This document shows, piece after piece, positions 44,701-54,095 of a stretch of 64,000 nt of DNA; the stretch's first letter is position 1, and each line of letters opens with the position of its first letter. The DNA comes from Myxococcales bacterium (lineage in GTDB: Bacteria > Myxococcota > Polyangia > Polyangiales > Polyangiaceae). A model generated the notes under the pieces. That model was not told where the DNA came from. It saw only the letters and a program-made list of their open reading frames with translations, and made no database searches. The stretch lies in NCBI GenBank assembly GCA_003151595.1, contig PLXW01000052.1:100311-164310 (forward strand), given 5' to 3'. The translations under genes were made by a program, and so were the position numbers.

Positions 44701-45516
44701 AAGATCTTCGTCACGCAGTGCGCCGGCGCGAGCTGGGAGACGGCGACGTCACGCCTCTTCGCGCTCCAGTCGCTCTCGTACATGGGGCGGATGAAGGAGC
44801 TCACGGCGCGTCAGTCGATCGCGCTTCGCGCCGCGACCGAGCGCGGCGATCTCTACGCCGCGGTGAACCTCCGCATCGGCCACCCGAACCTCGTCTGGCT
44901 CGTGGCCGGCGAGCCGGCGCGCGCGCGGCACGAGGCGACCGAGGCGATGCGCGAGTGGTCCAAGCGAGGGTTTCACCTGGAGCACTACTTCGAGCTGCTC
45001 GCGCACTCGAACGCGGATCTCTACGAAGGGAAGGCGCACGCCGCATACGACCGCATCGTGACCAGCTGGAAGCCGCTGCAGCGATCGCTCATCATGCGCG
45101 TGCAGCCGGTGAAGCTGGCGGCGTTGCACCTGCGCGCGCGCGCGGCGCTGGCTGTGGCGGCGCAAGATCCGAAGAGGCGGAGCGACATGCTCGCCATCGC
45201 CGAGAGCGACGCGAGGGCGATCGCGCGCGAGAAGACGCCGTGGGTGATGTCGTGGAGCACGACCCTCCAGGCCGGGATCGCGAACGTGAAGGGGGAAAAG
45301 GCGCGCGCGGTGACGCTGCTCGAGCGCGCGAGCACGGAGGCCGATCAGGCGAAGCTCGGGCTCATCGCGGCGGCGGCGCGCTTCGGGCGAGGCAAGAGCC
45401 TCGGCGGCGATGAAGGGGCGAAGCTGGTGGCCGAAGCGAGGGCGTGGGTCGTCTCTCAAGGAGTCAGCGTGCCAGAGCGAATGTTCGCGCTCGTGGTGCC
45501 GGCGTTCGAATCATGA
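41785..45516 (+). CDS. Ser/Thr kinase-AAA ATPase-TPR giant protein
   Basis: 1,243 aa from ATG 41785. N-terminal protein kinase: LGRRLGEGGMGTVYEAHDRE (P-loop), VAIKVL lysine, HRDVKPSNVL at about residue 151, DFG near 172, GTPAYMAPEQA. Then an AAA-type ATPase: FVGREQELAELRLAFEDSRR, Walker A GESGIGKS (about 337-344), LIVLIDDLQWADADSFALLY, and a long C-terminal TPR-like helical region (LYAWTLELREKGTRKFVLAE, LQSLSYMGRMKELTARQSIA). The whole resembles bacterial STKs with an LuxR/MalT-like NTPase module. It should be cytosolic. Its 3' end meets that of the convergent paralog with a 6-nt overlap. Confidence 0.93.
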   Translation: MSRAIPTLPSRFRLGRRLGEGGMGTVYEAHDRERDERVAIKVLKKGTHSGLTRFKREFRSLQDIHHPNLVTLGELFSEGDEWFFTMELVKGEDFISWVTRSSHSQDVDRDENERDTGRPPAMLVFDEKRLRTSLVQLAQGLGALHEAQKVHRDVKPSNVLVDDDGRVVVLDFGLVHDLAADLGPTMTDLDVVGTPAYMAPEQAASRAVGPAADWYAVGVLLYETLTGELPFDGAPLEMLLAKQRSEPKPPGTIAQGIPADLDELCTRLLHFDPVQRPTGRQILRSLDAAPSMVDRSSMSLSSTSLGVPFVGREQELAELRLAFEDSRRKAVTLLVRGESGIGKSCMVRHFTDGVTSQGRDVLLLQGRCYERESVPYKAFDGVVDAIARFLARLPSSAVERFLPTRPARLLQLFPILRRVEAIAQAPGNDDAVLDPHEIRSRAFSAMRELIARIADAHRLIVLIDDLQWADADSFALLYEILRPPEEPSFLLLGTVREASSEASMAAVPDHDPTTLLPGDIRRIDLARLPRDDARTLVSKLVQRIAPEMPISAETLAEEADGHPLFIDEIVRHLFLVGASQGPLRLEDVLWSRISLLEDLPRKIIEVLAVANSPLSQAVVAKAIEATPSELARTLSFLRVAHLVRTTGARGSDQIEVFHGRVRDAVLANTSDEACRRHHLRIAVALESTGSNDADLLGVHWLGAGDKEKASKYMLMAADRASAALAFDRAASLYAWTLELREKGTRKFVLAEIRLLQTKLGDALVSAGRGARAAQAYRAAAIGANEAEAIDLRSRAADQLLRSGHFDDGLVAIQEVLASIGMKLPEAPWRALVALVLWRVVLTLRGLGYRLRDASHVAARDLTRIDACSAVALSLSLVDPLCGQVFQTRNILWSLGTGEPQRVSRALSLEVGYRAIRGWPEWKRTNALDVEARGLAREIAEPYTVAWSLATSGTARFLAGLFEEALATCDEAEKIFVTQCAGASWETATSRLFALQSLSYMGRMKELTARQSIALRAATERGDLYAAVNLRIGHPNLVWLVAGEPARARHEATEAMREWSKRGFHLEHYFELLAHSNADLYEGKAHAAYDRIVTSWKPLQRSLIMRVQPVKLAALHLRARAALAVAAQDPKRRSDMLAIAESDARAIAREKTPWVMSWSTTLQAGIANVKGEKARAVTLLERASTEADQAKLGLIAAAARFGRGKSLGGDEGAKLVAEARAWVVSQGVSVPERMFALVVPAFES

Positions 45517-48500
45517 GGGGGCTGAGGGCTTCGGCGCCGGAGGCATGATCCCCGGCGCGAGCATGGCCACGAAGCGCGCCGGTTTCTGGATCGTCTGCTC
45601 GCGCATCCACGCCTCCGCGAGGGCCACCGCCTCGCGCCCCGCGTCGCCCCCCGCACGCGCACCGAGCAGCGCGCGTGCCACTGTCGCCAGCAGCTCCATC
45701 TTGTGCGCTTCGGACTCGCGCACCGCCTCCTCCAGCAGCGCGCGCGTACGACTCCCCTCGCCCCGCACCGCCGCCACCCCCGCGCGCAACAGCGCCGTCG
45801 GCGGGGCCGTCCACGGCGCACGCTCGCGCTCGATGCGATGCACGTCACGCTCGACGGCGCGCAGCAGCTCCTCGCGCTTCGGATCGCGCGCGTCTTCGAT
45901 CTCCGCGGCCGCGGCGACCGTCGCGCGCGCGCGCAACAGCTTCATCATGAGCTTGACCGATTGCACGCGCGTGAGGAGCGAGCGCTCGATCTGCACCCAC
46001 CCTTCGGTCATGCGCGCGAGCGCCGCGCCGGCGTTCCCTTCGTAGAGATCGATGCTCGTGAGCGCGAGCAGCGCGTAGTAGTGCTCGAGGTGAAACCCCT
46101 TCGTGGACCACTGGCGCATCGCTTCGTTGCACTGCCGCCGCGCCATGTCGGGGTGACCGGCCACGAGCCACACGAGGTTCGGGTAGCCGATGCGGAGGTT
46201 CACTGCGGCGTAGAGGTCGCCGCGATCGTCGGCTTCGCGTAGCGCCAGCGGCTGCTCGGCGCAGAGCTCGCGCATGCGACCGAGGTGCGCCAGCGACTGG
46301 AGCCCGAAGAGGCGCACGGTGGAGATCTCCCAGGCCGCGCCGGCGCTCTCCATCCGGAAGGTGAGCACCGAAGCGCGCGAGCACTCGAGCGACTGCTCGA
46401 AGCGCCCGCCGAGGTAGTGCGCGGTCCCCATCATCCCCTTCGTCCAGGCCATGATGCGCGGGTTGCCGCTCTTGGCGGCGAGCGCGCTCGCTTGCGTCGC
46501 CACGCGCGTGACCTGGCGCTCGGCGTGGGTTCCACGGAAGCCGATGAACGCGATCTCGCTCCCCAGCGCGCGCGCCACGCGATCGATCTCTCCGGCGCGA
46601 AGGGCGAGCGCGAGCTGCAGGTTCTGGAAGTACTGCGCGCGGATCGGATCGAGCATCGCCAGCGAGAACGAGACCGACCAGCACACCTCGATGCGCGTGA
46701 GATCGCGCGGCGAGACGTCGCTCGCGTCGTGTTCGCGGAACGAGTAGCCGCGGAAGAACAGGTACGCGCGGAAGAGGACGATCGCGAGCACCGCGTACAC
46801 GGGCGACTTCGGGTACGAGAGCCCGACAGACTCCAGCACCTGCTGCACCTGCGTGAGCCCCTCTTCGAAGTGGCCGCAGTGAAGGAGCTGCTCGGCGGCG
46901 CGTCGCTTCAGGTCGAGCGCGTCGGCGGCGTTCGCTCCCATCGCCGCCGCGCGGTAGGCCTTCGCCGCCAGCGCGCCGCGCCCCGCCATCGCCAGCGCGT
47001 CGGCCCACTTCCGCTCCACCGCGCGATCCGCTTCGCGATCGGCGCGCAGCGAGCTCCCGCTCCGGAGCACCAGCGCGCGCTCGTACAGCTTCGCCGCGCG
47101 ATCGAAGGCCAGCGCCTCGGAGGCGTGCACCGCCGCGCGGAGCATGTGGTTCACCGCGTTCTCGCGCACGCCCGCTCCTTCCCAGTGCGCGGCCATGGCC
47201 TCGTCGTCTCCGCTCCCCGAAGACTCCAGCGCGATCGCGAGCCGCCGGTGGTGCGCGCGAATCTGCTGCGCCGAGAGGTTCGCCAGCACGGCCACGCGAA
47301 CGCGCGAGTGGTACGGCTCGATCGTGTCGCTCCCGCGCGAGCCGCTCGTCTGCACCAGGTGCGCGACGCGCAAGAACGACACGAGGCGCGCGAGCTCGCT
47401 CGGCGGCGCTTCGAGCGCGAGGATCATCGCGTCCTGCGAGATGGGCGCCCCTGCGACGGCGAGGATCTCCACCAGCTTGCGTGCGCGCTCGTCGAGCGCT
47501 TCGACGCGCGACCACAGCGCTTCGTCGAGGCGCAGCGACGTCCCCTCCGCCGCGCCGGCGTGGAATAGATGGCGGACGATCTCGTCGATGAACTGCGGGT
47601 GCCCCGCGGCCTCGGTGGCGATCGTCTCGATGCTCGCCTTCATCCCCGGCGCGGTGCGCGCGATGAGCGACGTCGCCAGCGCGCGCGAGTCATCGCGCGA
47701 GAGCGGCCCCAGCGCGACGTGACGCACGTCGCCCGGGAGCTTCTCCGCCAGCTCCAGAGCGCCGCGTCCCACGCGCGTAGTCTCGCCCGACCCTTCGCGA
47801 ATCGTCCCCACGAGGAGGATGCTGGGCGGGTCAGGCGTCTGCAGCACGTCGGCCAGGAGCGCAACGCTGTCGCTGTCGGCCCACTGCAGGTCGTCGATCG
47901 TCACGATGAGCGCGCGGCGATCGGCCATGCGCATCAGCACGTCGCGAAGCGCGGCGAACGCGCGCGTCCGGAGCTCGCGCGGATCGAGCGCCTCCTGTCC
48001 CATCTGCGGCGACTGCGCGATCGCCTCCACGCGCCGCAGCACCGGAAAGAGCTGCGCGAGCGACGCCGGTCGCGCAGGAAGGAGCGCCAGCGCTTCGCTC
48101 TGCGGGAGGCGCGCGAGGTAGCGGCTCATCGCATCGACGACGCCGTCGAACGCTTTGTACGGCACGTTCTCCCGCTCGAAGCATCGCCCGCTGAAGACGA
48201 TGGCATCGTGCTCGCGAACGTGGAGCTCGTCGGTGAAGCGGCGCACGAGGACGCTCTTGCCGATCCCCGACTCGCCGTGCACCAGCACCGTCACGGCGCG
48301 TCGCGTGCGCACGTCGGCCAACGCCGCGCGCAGCTGCCGAAGCTCCGGCTCTCTCCCCACGAACGTCGACGAGTGCGTGAGCCCCACCGCCGGTCGCGAC
48401 ATCAGCGCCGCCGAGGGCTCCAGCGCGCGGAAGATCTGGTTCGCCCCCGCGCGCGTGGCCGGATCGAAGCGGAGGAGCGCCATGCACAGCGCGTCGAGAT

Positions 48501-49290
48501 CGGGCGGCACCTTCGGCTCCAGCTCGCTCGGCGGCGGCGGCTCGCTCCTCTGCTTCGCGAGCAAGATCTCGAGCGGCGCTCCGCGGAACGGGAGCTTGCC
48601 GGTCAGCGACTCGTAGAGGAGCACGCCCACCGAGTACCAATCCGACGCCGACGTCGCTGGCTTCGAGGCCGCTTGCTCGGGCGCCATGTACGCCGGCGTC
48701 CCCACCACCGCGACCTCGGTCGTGTGCCCGAGCGCCTCGGTTTCGTCGGTCACGAGACCGAAGTCGAGGACGACCACGCGCCCCTCCGGCGTGACGAGCA
48801 CGTTCGTCGGCTTCACGTCGCGATGCACTTGCTGCGTCTCGTGCAGAGCAGCCAGCGCGCGGGCGACCTGCACGATGCCAGAGCGGAGGCGCGCGTCGTC
48901 GAAGGGACCGCGCGCTTCGGCGGCGAGCTTCTGGACGAGCGTCGCGCTCATGGTCGAGTCTTCGAGCGAGGTGGGCGTCGGCGCGCGAACCCAGGCCACG
49001 AAGTCGACGCCGCGTACGAGCTCCATCGTGAAGAACCACTGGTCCTCCTCCGACACGAGCTCGCCGAGACCGACGAGGTTCGGGTGATGCAGATCGGAGA
49101 GCGCGCGGAACTCGCGCTTGAAGCGGACGAGCGACTCGGTCCCCGTACGCTTCAGCACCTTGAGCGCGATGCGCTCGTCGCGTTCGGTGTCGAGCGCCTC
49201 GTACACCTCGCCCATCGCCCCTTCGCCCAACCGGCGCAGGACCCGGTAACGCTTCGACGCGACGTCCTTCGATGCGACGCTCTCCGACAT
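45511..49290 (-). CDS. Ser/Thr kinase-AAA ATPase-TPR giant protein, paralog
   Basis: 1,259 aa from ATG 49290 behind GAGGGGG. Same domain order as the convergent neighbour: kinase (LRRLGEGAMGEVYEALDTER, HRDVKPTNVL, DFGLVTDET, GTPAYMAPEQA), ATPase (TFVGREPELRQLRAALADVR, GESGIGKS, RALIVTIDDLQWADSDS) and TPR-like region. Many blocks align word for word (ESLTGKLPFRGAPLEILLAK here, ETLTGELPFDGAPLEMLLAK there), so the two are duplicates that have diverged. They overlap by 6 nt tail to tail. Confidence 0.93.
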   Translation of the reverse strand: MSESVASKDVASKRYRVLRRLGEGAMGEVYEALDTERDERIALKVLKRTGTESLVRFKREFRALSDLHHPNLVGLGELVSEEDQWFFTMELVRGVDFVAWVRAPTPTSLEDSTMSATLVQKLAAEARGPFDDARLRSGIVQVARALAALHETQQVHRDVKPTNVLVTPEGRVVVLDFGLVTDETEALGHTTEVAVVGTPAYMAPEQAASKPATSASDWYSVGVLLYESLTGKLPFRGAPLEILLAKQRSEPPPPSELEPKVPPDLDALCMALLRFDPATRAGANQIFRALEPSAALMSRPAVGLTHSSTFVGREPELRQLRAALADVRTRRAVTVLVHGESGIGKSVLVRRFTDELHVREHDAIVFSGRCFERENVPYKAFDGVVDAMSRYLARLPQSEALALLPARPASLAQLFPVLRRVEAIAQSPQMGQEALDPRELRTRAFAALRDVLMRMADRRALIVTIDDLQWADSDSVALLADVLQTPDPPSILLVGTIREGSGETTRVGRGALELAEKLPGDVRHVALGPLSRDDSRALATSLIARTAPGMKASIETIATEAAGHPQFIDEIVRHLFHAGAAEGTSLRLDEALWSRVEALDERARKLVEILAVAGAPISQDAMILALEAPPSELARLVSFLRVAHLVQTSGSRGSDTIEPYHSRVRVAVLANLSAQQIRAHHRRLAIALESSGSGDDEAMAAHWEGAGVRENAVNHMLRAAVHASEALAFDRAAKLYERALVLRSGSSLRADREADRAVERKWADALAMAGRGALAAKAYRAAAMGANAADALDLKRRAAEQLLHCGHFEEGLTQVQQVLESVGLSYPKSPVYAVLAIVLFRAYLFFRGYSFREHDASDVSPRDLTRIEVCWSVSFSLAMLDPIRAQYFQNLQLALALRAGEIDRVARALGSEIAFIGFRGTHAERQVTRVATQASALAAKSGNPRIMAWTKGMMGTAHYLGGRFEQSLECSRASVLTFRMESAGAAWEISTVRLFGLQSLAHLGRMRELCAEQPLALREADDRGDLYAAVNLRIGYPNLVWLVAGHPDMARRQCNEAMRQWSTKGFHLEHYYALLALTSIDLYEGNAGAALARMTEGWVQIERSLLTRVQSVKLMMKLLRARATVAAAAEIEDARDPKREELLRAVERDVHRIERERAPWTAPPTALLRAGVAAVRGEGSRTRALLEEAVRESEAHKMELLATVARALLGARAGGDAGREAVALAEAWMREQTIQKPARFVAMLAPGIMPPAPKPSAPS

Positions 49291-49427
49291 TCCCCCTCGC
49301 GAGCGACCCCGCGGATCGATCCGCGGTTCGACCTCCCACCACTATAGAGGAGGACGCGCGTGTTTACGCTCACGCGGGAAACGTGCGCGATTCAACGCTT
49401 GCGAACGCCCGGATCCACGGTCCCCCC

Positions 49428-50740
49428 ATGGGCGACGGCGGCAGCGGGCAGTGCGTGAACCTCCAGTGCCAGCAGCACTCGTGCGGCACGAACGGCTCGA
49501 CGACGATCACCGGCACCGTCTACGACCCCGCCGGGAAGAACCCGCTCTACGACGTCGCGGTCTACGTCCCGAACACGACGCCCGATCCGCTCGTCACCGG
49601 CGTCACGTCGGCCTCGTGCTCGTGCGACTCGCTCTACACCGGCCAGCCGATCGCCAGCGCGCTCACCGGCCCCGACGGCAAGTTCACGCTCACGAACGCG
49701 CCCGACGGCACCGACATCCCGCTCGTCGTGCAGGTCGGCAAGTGGCGCACGCAGCTGAAGATCCCGACGGTCACCAAGTGCGGCGCGAACGATCTCGACA
49801 CGCTCCTGTCGACCAAGCTCACGCTCCCCGGCAAGGCCGGCATCAGCGCGGCGACCGGACCGACCAAAGGCCTTCCGCAAGACATCCCCAGCATCGCCGT
49901 CTCCACCGGCAGCGCCGACTCGCTCGAGTGCTTGCTCCTTCGCGCGGGCGTCGACGCAAGCGAATATACCGGCGGCGCCGGCGGCATGAGGCACATCCAC
50001 ATCTTCCAGGGGTGCGGCGGGCAGACGTGCTCGGTCCTCGGCGGTCTCAAGAACATCGGCCCGGCGCCGAACACCTCGCCCGCCGGCCCGGCCGCGAGCG
50101 ACAAGCTCTGGGACAAAGGCGGCGACATCGGTTCACCGACGGCTCGAACGCGGTCGCGCCGTTCCCCGCCGATCTCGCGACGTGGAACGTCCTCAACGGC
50201 GCGTACTCGTCGGCCATCAATGCGTCAGTCGTGGAGACGTTGCCGGGCGGCGGCGTGTTCCCCAAGGGGCAGGCGCTCTACGAGTGGCTCGGCAACGTCG
50301 GCGCGCTCACCGGCGACGTGGACGCGGGGACCGCGCAGCTCCCGATCGCCGTCGCGCGCGGCGACGCGCTGGTGTCGAACGCGAACACGAAGTCGCAAGC
50401 GTGGATCCAGTCGGCCTCGGGCGTCTCTCCGGTGAGCACGCAGTACTTCTCGTTCGACATGCCGTTCAACGCGCCGCTGAACGACGCGGGCCTCCCCGGG
50501 TACTGCGGGCGCGTCGTCTTCAGCGACCTCCACATCGGCGCGGCAGCGAACGACTACAACGGCGACACCGCCAACCCGGCCGGCCACACCGATCAGCTCA
50601 CGACCCCCTCGGGCTGCTCCACCGGCGATCTCTCGCCCGACGAGAAGGCGCTCGAGTTCATGCTGTTCGATCTGTCGTCGTGCGTGACGCCGGTGACGGT
50701 CGCACCGAAGCCGCCGGTCCCCTCGCCGCCCATCAAGTGA
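49428..50740 (+). pseudogene. Decayed carboxypeptidase-regulatory-like secreted protein
   Basis: From 49428 one frame reads CVNLQCQQHSCGTNGSTTIT, TGTVYDPAGKNPLYDVAVYV, LTGPDGKFTLTNAPDGTDIP, DSLECLLLRAGVDASEYTGG, MRHIHIFQGCGGQTCSVLGG, like a known class of myxobacterial secreted proteins. After DKLWDKGGDI (about 50130) the sense continues in another frame: FTDGSNAVAPFPADLATWNV, YFSFDMPFNAPLNDAGLPGY, CGRVVFSDLHIGAAANDYNG and so on to 50740. Between these, a stretch of several dozen residues that related proteins have is missing, so an out-of-frame internal deletion occurred. No signal peptide precedes the start, so the 5' end seems lost too. Confidence 0.75.
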
Positions 50741-50842
50741 GAGGGGGCAAGTGAGCGAGCGGTGGGCCGCAGACGAGCCCATCCCTGTGTCAATTCTGCG
50801 CACACGTTGACCGGACCTTCCCCGCGCTCTATTGCGAGAGGC

Positions 50843-51007
50843 ATGGACGTGATCTGCGAGCGCTGCGCGAAGAAGACGGAAGACTCGCTCGGCAACGTCC
50901 TCGTCGCGGGTTGGGTGCAGAAGAACCCCGAGCACACGCCCGGCAAGCGCGGCTGGCTGTGCCCCGAGTGCGCGGCCAAGCGCGCCCCCGCCGAAGCGAA
51001 GAAGTGA
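50843..51007 (+). CDS. Small zinc-ribbon protein
   Basis: 54 aa from ATG 50843: MDVICERCAKKTEDSLGNVL, then WLCPECAAKRAPAEAKK. Two CxxC pairs (CERC and CPEC) suggest a structural zinc. No known family; a short basic tail could bind nucleic acid. Its end lies 19 nt from the end of a convergent membrane-protein gene. Confidence 0.75.
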   Translation: MDVICERCAKKTEDSLGNVLVAGWVQKNPEHTPGKRGWLCPECAAKRAPAEAKK

Positions 51008-51025
51008 GCGCGCGCGGCGCGAGGC

Positions 51026-52618
51026 TCAAGGCGTCTTCGCGAACAGCGTGAGGCGACCGCGCACGAAACGCTGCGTGAAGGACCGCGGGATCGTCTCGGC
51101 AAAGCTCGCCGGTGCTCCCCACAGGATCACGTAGTCGTAGCGACCCTCGATCGCTTCCCACACGCCGCGCCACATCGCGTGAAAGCGCGCCTCGCAGTCG
51201 TAGTCGGGGAGGCCCGCGTCCTCCAGCGACGTGCAATACGCCGCCGGCGTCGGCGCCGCGGCCAGCAGCTGCCGCACGCGCACCGGATCCTCGACGAGCG
51301 ACGGCGACGCGACGCGACGGATGGGCATGGACGGCGAGTCGGCCCACAGGTCTTGCGGATGCGCGCCGCGGAGCACGGTGTACATCCCCGAGGCGTGGAG
51401 CAGGTTCCACGTGTTGGTCGACGAGACGCGCGGCGCGAAGTTGAGCGTGAGCAGGCGCGCCGGCTCGGCGTTCGGGATCTCGGGCGCGGCCGCGGTGATG
51501 GCGTCGAGGTCGTGCTCGGCGCGGAAGAGATCGCACGCCGTCCCCGCGCTCCAGAGGAACGTGCTGGCCACGAGCAGCGACGAGGCCCACGTCGGAAGGC
51601 GCGCCGGCACGCGCACCAGCGCCCACGCCCACAAGAACGGGAGCACCCGCTCGTCGACGTAGCCGAAGCCCGGCATCATGTGCGGGAAGAACCAGTAGAT
51701 CGCGAAGAGCACGACCATCGCCCACAGCGAGAAGAACGGGACCTTCGCCCGCGCGTCGCGCGCCGCGAGGACCGCGAGCCCGATCGCCGTGACGATCCCC
51801 GCGGCCGAGAGCGGCGACATGCCGAACGCCCAGTGCGCCCAGAGGTCGTAGAGCGCCGAGAAGTTGTCCTGGTAGTAGATGCGGTCGACGTGACCGAGGC
51901 CCGCCTCGTGCGTCGTTCCGATCGCGTGCTTCAGGATCGTGATCGCGATGAGCACGCCGACGGGCGCCATCGGCCCCACCAGCGCGATCGCCGACGACAC
52001 CTTCGCGCGCCACCCTCCGGGTCGAATCAGCGCCTCGATCGACGCCAGGAGCGCGACGAGCAGAATCATGATCCCGTGCGCGTACCAGAGGAGCGCGCCC
52101 ATGAGCGCGATGGCGATCGAACGCGCCGCGGTGGGCCTGGTCGCTTGCCGCGCGAGGATCATGAGGAGCAGCAGCGCCAGCGGGAACGCCACCGCGAAGT
52201 TGAGCATCCCCATCAGCGTCCACCAGTTGTGGACCATCGGCGCCATCACCAGCGACGCGACGACGAGCCGCTTTCGATCGGTGAACGACAGGACGAAGTG
52301 CGGCAGCGTGAACGCCGTCGACCCGAGCACGACGAACGCGAACGCGCGCCCGGCGGGGATGACGCCGACGACCTTCGCCATCAGGTACGTCGCGAACACG
52401 AAGAGCGAGTTCGCTTTGAAGAAGCCGTTCGAGACGTAGTCGGGGTAGCGCGCCGGATCGAGGAGCACGCAGACCGTCGCCAGGTGATCGGGGAGATCCT
52501 GGTACGGCGGCATCGGCAGGAAGAACATCGGCCACGCCGCCACGACGAAGAGCACCGCGCCGATCAGCGTCGCCAGCGCGCGATCACTCAGCCGATCGAT
52601 TCGTTCGACGACGCTCAT
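51026..52618 (-). CDS. Polytopic membrane protein, glycosyltransferase-like
   Basis: 530 aa from ATG 52618, overlapping the stop of the gene upstream by 4 nt (ATGA). About ten hydrophobic segments, for example ALATLIGAVLFVVAAWPMFF, AFAFVVLGSTAFTLPHFVLS, GMLNFAVAFPLALLLLMILA, GIMILLVALLASIEALI, VVLFAIYWFFPHMMPGFGYV. The acidic loop PYQDLPDHLA after the first segment resembles GT-C glycosyltransferases. A soluble C-terminal domain follows (from about 380). Function not certain; the coupled partner is GT39-like, so a lipid-linked sugar pathway is a fair guess. Confidence 0.75.
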   Translation of the reverse strand: MSVVERIDRLSDRALATLIGAVLFVVAAWPMFFLPMPPYQDLPDHLATVCVLLDPARYPDYVSNGFFKANSLFVFATYLMAKVVGVIPAGRAFAFVVLGSTAFTLPHFVLSFTDRKRLVVASLVMAPMVHNWWTLMGMLNFAVAFPLALLLLMILARQATRPTAARSIAIALMGALLWYAHGIMILLVALLASIEALIRPGGWRAKVSSAIALVGPMAPVGVLIAITILKHAIGTTHEAGLGHVDRIYYQDNFSALYDLWAHWAFGMSPLSAAGIVTAIGLAVLAARDARAKVPFFSLWAMVVLFAIYWFFPHMMPGFGYVDERVLPFLWAWALVRVPARLPTWASSLLVASTFLWSAGTACDLFRAEHDLDAITAAAPEIPNAEPARLLTLNFAPRVSSTNTWNLLHASGMYTVLRGAHPQDLWADSPSMPIRRVASPSLVEDPVRVRQLLAAAPTPAAYCTSLEDAGLPDYDCEARFHAMWRGVWEAIEGRYDYVILWGAPASFAETIPRSFTQRFVRGRLTLFAKTP

Positions 52619-54051
52619 GACGGCGGCACGACGGGATGGATCGACCACGGTCGCCCCTCGGTCGCCTCGTAGATCGTTCGGCCCGGGAACCACGCGGCGA
52701 TCTCGGCGTCGCTGGCCACGCCGGCGCGCACGTAGAGCACGGGGCCGTCGAACGTCGGGCCGTTGCGCGTGTAGCGGCTCGGGAACTGCGCGTGAACCAC
52801 GACGACGGCGTTGGTGAGCCCGCGCGCCTCGACCTCGCGCGCCAACCCTTCGCGCATCCAGACCGCCGGCAGACGCAGATCGAGGAACGCCGCGAACGAC
52901 AGCGCTCCCAGCGCGACGAGCGTGAGCCCCGCCCCGTTCGACCACGCGCGCGACACGCGCGAGTGAAGAGCCTCTTCGATCGCGATCCACCCGGGCCCGG
53001 CGAAGAGCGCCAGCGGGATCACGAGCGACGTGATGTACCGCGGGAGCGCGCCGTCGTCGGGCGCCGTGTGAAGCGGGATGAGTGACGCCGTCGTGACCGC
53101 GGCCAGCGCCAGAAGCACGTCACGAAAGCGCGAAGCCTCCGGAGGTGACGCGCGCACCCCCACGATCGCGAGCGCGATGGAGCCGGGGACGGTCCAGGCG
53201 ACGAAGAGCTCGCGCACGAGCGCGAGGTGATGCCACTGGAGCTCGCCGTCCAGCGCATGCGCGAGGCTGATGTTCTGCTGCGCCCCTTCGTCGCCGTAGA
53301 GCGCGCGAAACGTGGGGACGTAGACGCGGTAGCCGTCGATGAACGGCGCGCCGAACTGCGCCTTCTGGTACGCGAACGTCAACGCCGCGACCGGGATCGC
53401 CGCGAGCGCGATCCACGCCAGCGCGCGCACGTCGCGAAGCGCGAGGAGCGCCGCGCCGAAGAGCACGGCGTCGAGCGGACGCGTGAGGAACGCGCAGCCG
53501 ACGGCCACGCCCGCCCAGAGGAGCCATCGCTTCCGCGGATCGCGACCATGCTCCGCGATCGCCGCCACCGCCGCGGCGATCCACATCGTCACGGTCGTGT
53601 GCGAATAGAACGACGCCGCGTGGAAGATGAAGAGCGGTGAGGCGCCGCCGACGAGGACGGTGACGACCGCCGCGCGCTCTCCGAACGTCACGCGCGCCGC
53701 GTGCCGCAAGAAGAAGAGCGTCGCGGCCCCTTCCAGTGGAGTGACGACCCACGGCGCGTGCACGAGCACGCCGAGCGCGAGGAGCGCCGAGCTCCCCGGC
53801 GGGTACTTGCTCCGCACCCAGTCGTCGATGATGACGTGATCGACCCAGAAGAGCGACGAATGCGCCGGTGCATGCGTCGCTAGCGATCCCCGCGCGAAGA
53901 TCTCCGCCTGAAGGAGCGCCGAGTACTCGTCGCCCGAGTACGCGAACCCGTGGAACGCGAAGCGCGACACGACGACGTACGCGGCGCCGAACAGGACGAC
54001 GAGGATCGCGCCGAGACGCGCGTCCGCTTTCGAGAGCAGCCGATCCGGCAC
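52615..54051 (-). CDS. GT39/PMT-like membrane glycosyltransferase
   Basis: About 478 aa from GTG 54051. The in-frame ATG 54150 would overlap the upstream gene, so GTG is preferred; the start is unsure. About ten membrane segments (GAILVVLFGAAYVVVSRFAF, LWAGVAVGCAFLTRPLDAVL, ALAWIALAAIPVAALTFAYQ). The first loop has AYSGDEYSALLQAEIFARG, with the D-E pair typical of PMT/ArnT-type GT-C transferases, and FFLRHAARVTFGERAAVV follows. The C-terminal part is periplasmic. The stop overlaps the next gene's ATG, so they are made together. Confidence 0.8.
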   Translation of the reverse strand: MPDRLLSKADARLGAILVVLFGAAYVVVSRFAFHGFAYSGDEYSALLQAEIFARGSLATHAPAHSSLFWVDHVIIDDWVRSKYPPGSSALLALGVLVHAPWVVTPLEGAATLFFLRHAARVTFGERAAVVTVLVGGASPLFIFHAASFYSHTTVTMWIAAAVAAIAEHGRDPRKRWLLWAGVAVGCAFLTRPLDAVLFGAALLALRDVRALAWIALAAIPVAALTFAYQKAQFGAPFIDGYRVYVPTFRALYGDEGAQQNISLAHALDGELQWHHLALVRELFVAWTVPGSIALAIVGVRASPPEASRFRDVLLALAAVTTASLIPLHTAPDDGALPRYITSLVIPLALFAGPGWIAIEEALHSRVSRAWSNGAGLTLVALGALSFAAFLDLRLPAVWMREGLAREVEARGLTNAVVVVHAQFPSRYTRNGPTFDGPVLYVRAGVASDAEIAAWFPGRTIYEATEGRPWSIHPVVPPS

Positions 54052-54095
54052 GGTCTGCTCATAGTCGGTTTTGGTCTCTTTGGGGGGGCGCGCTC

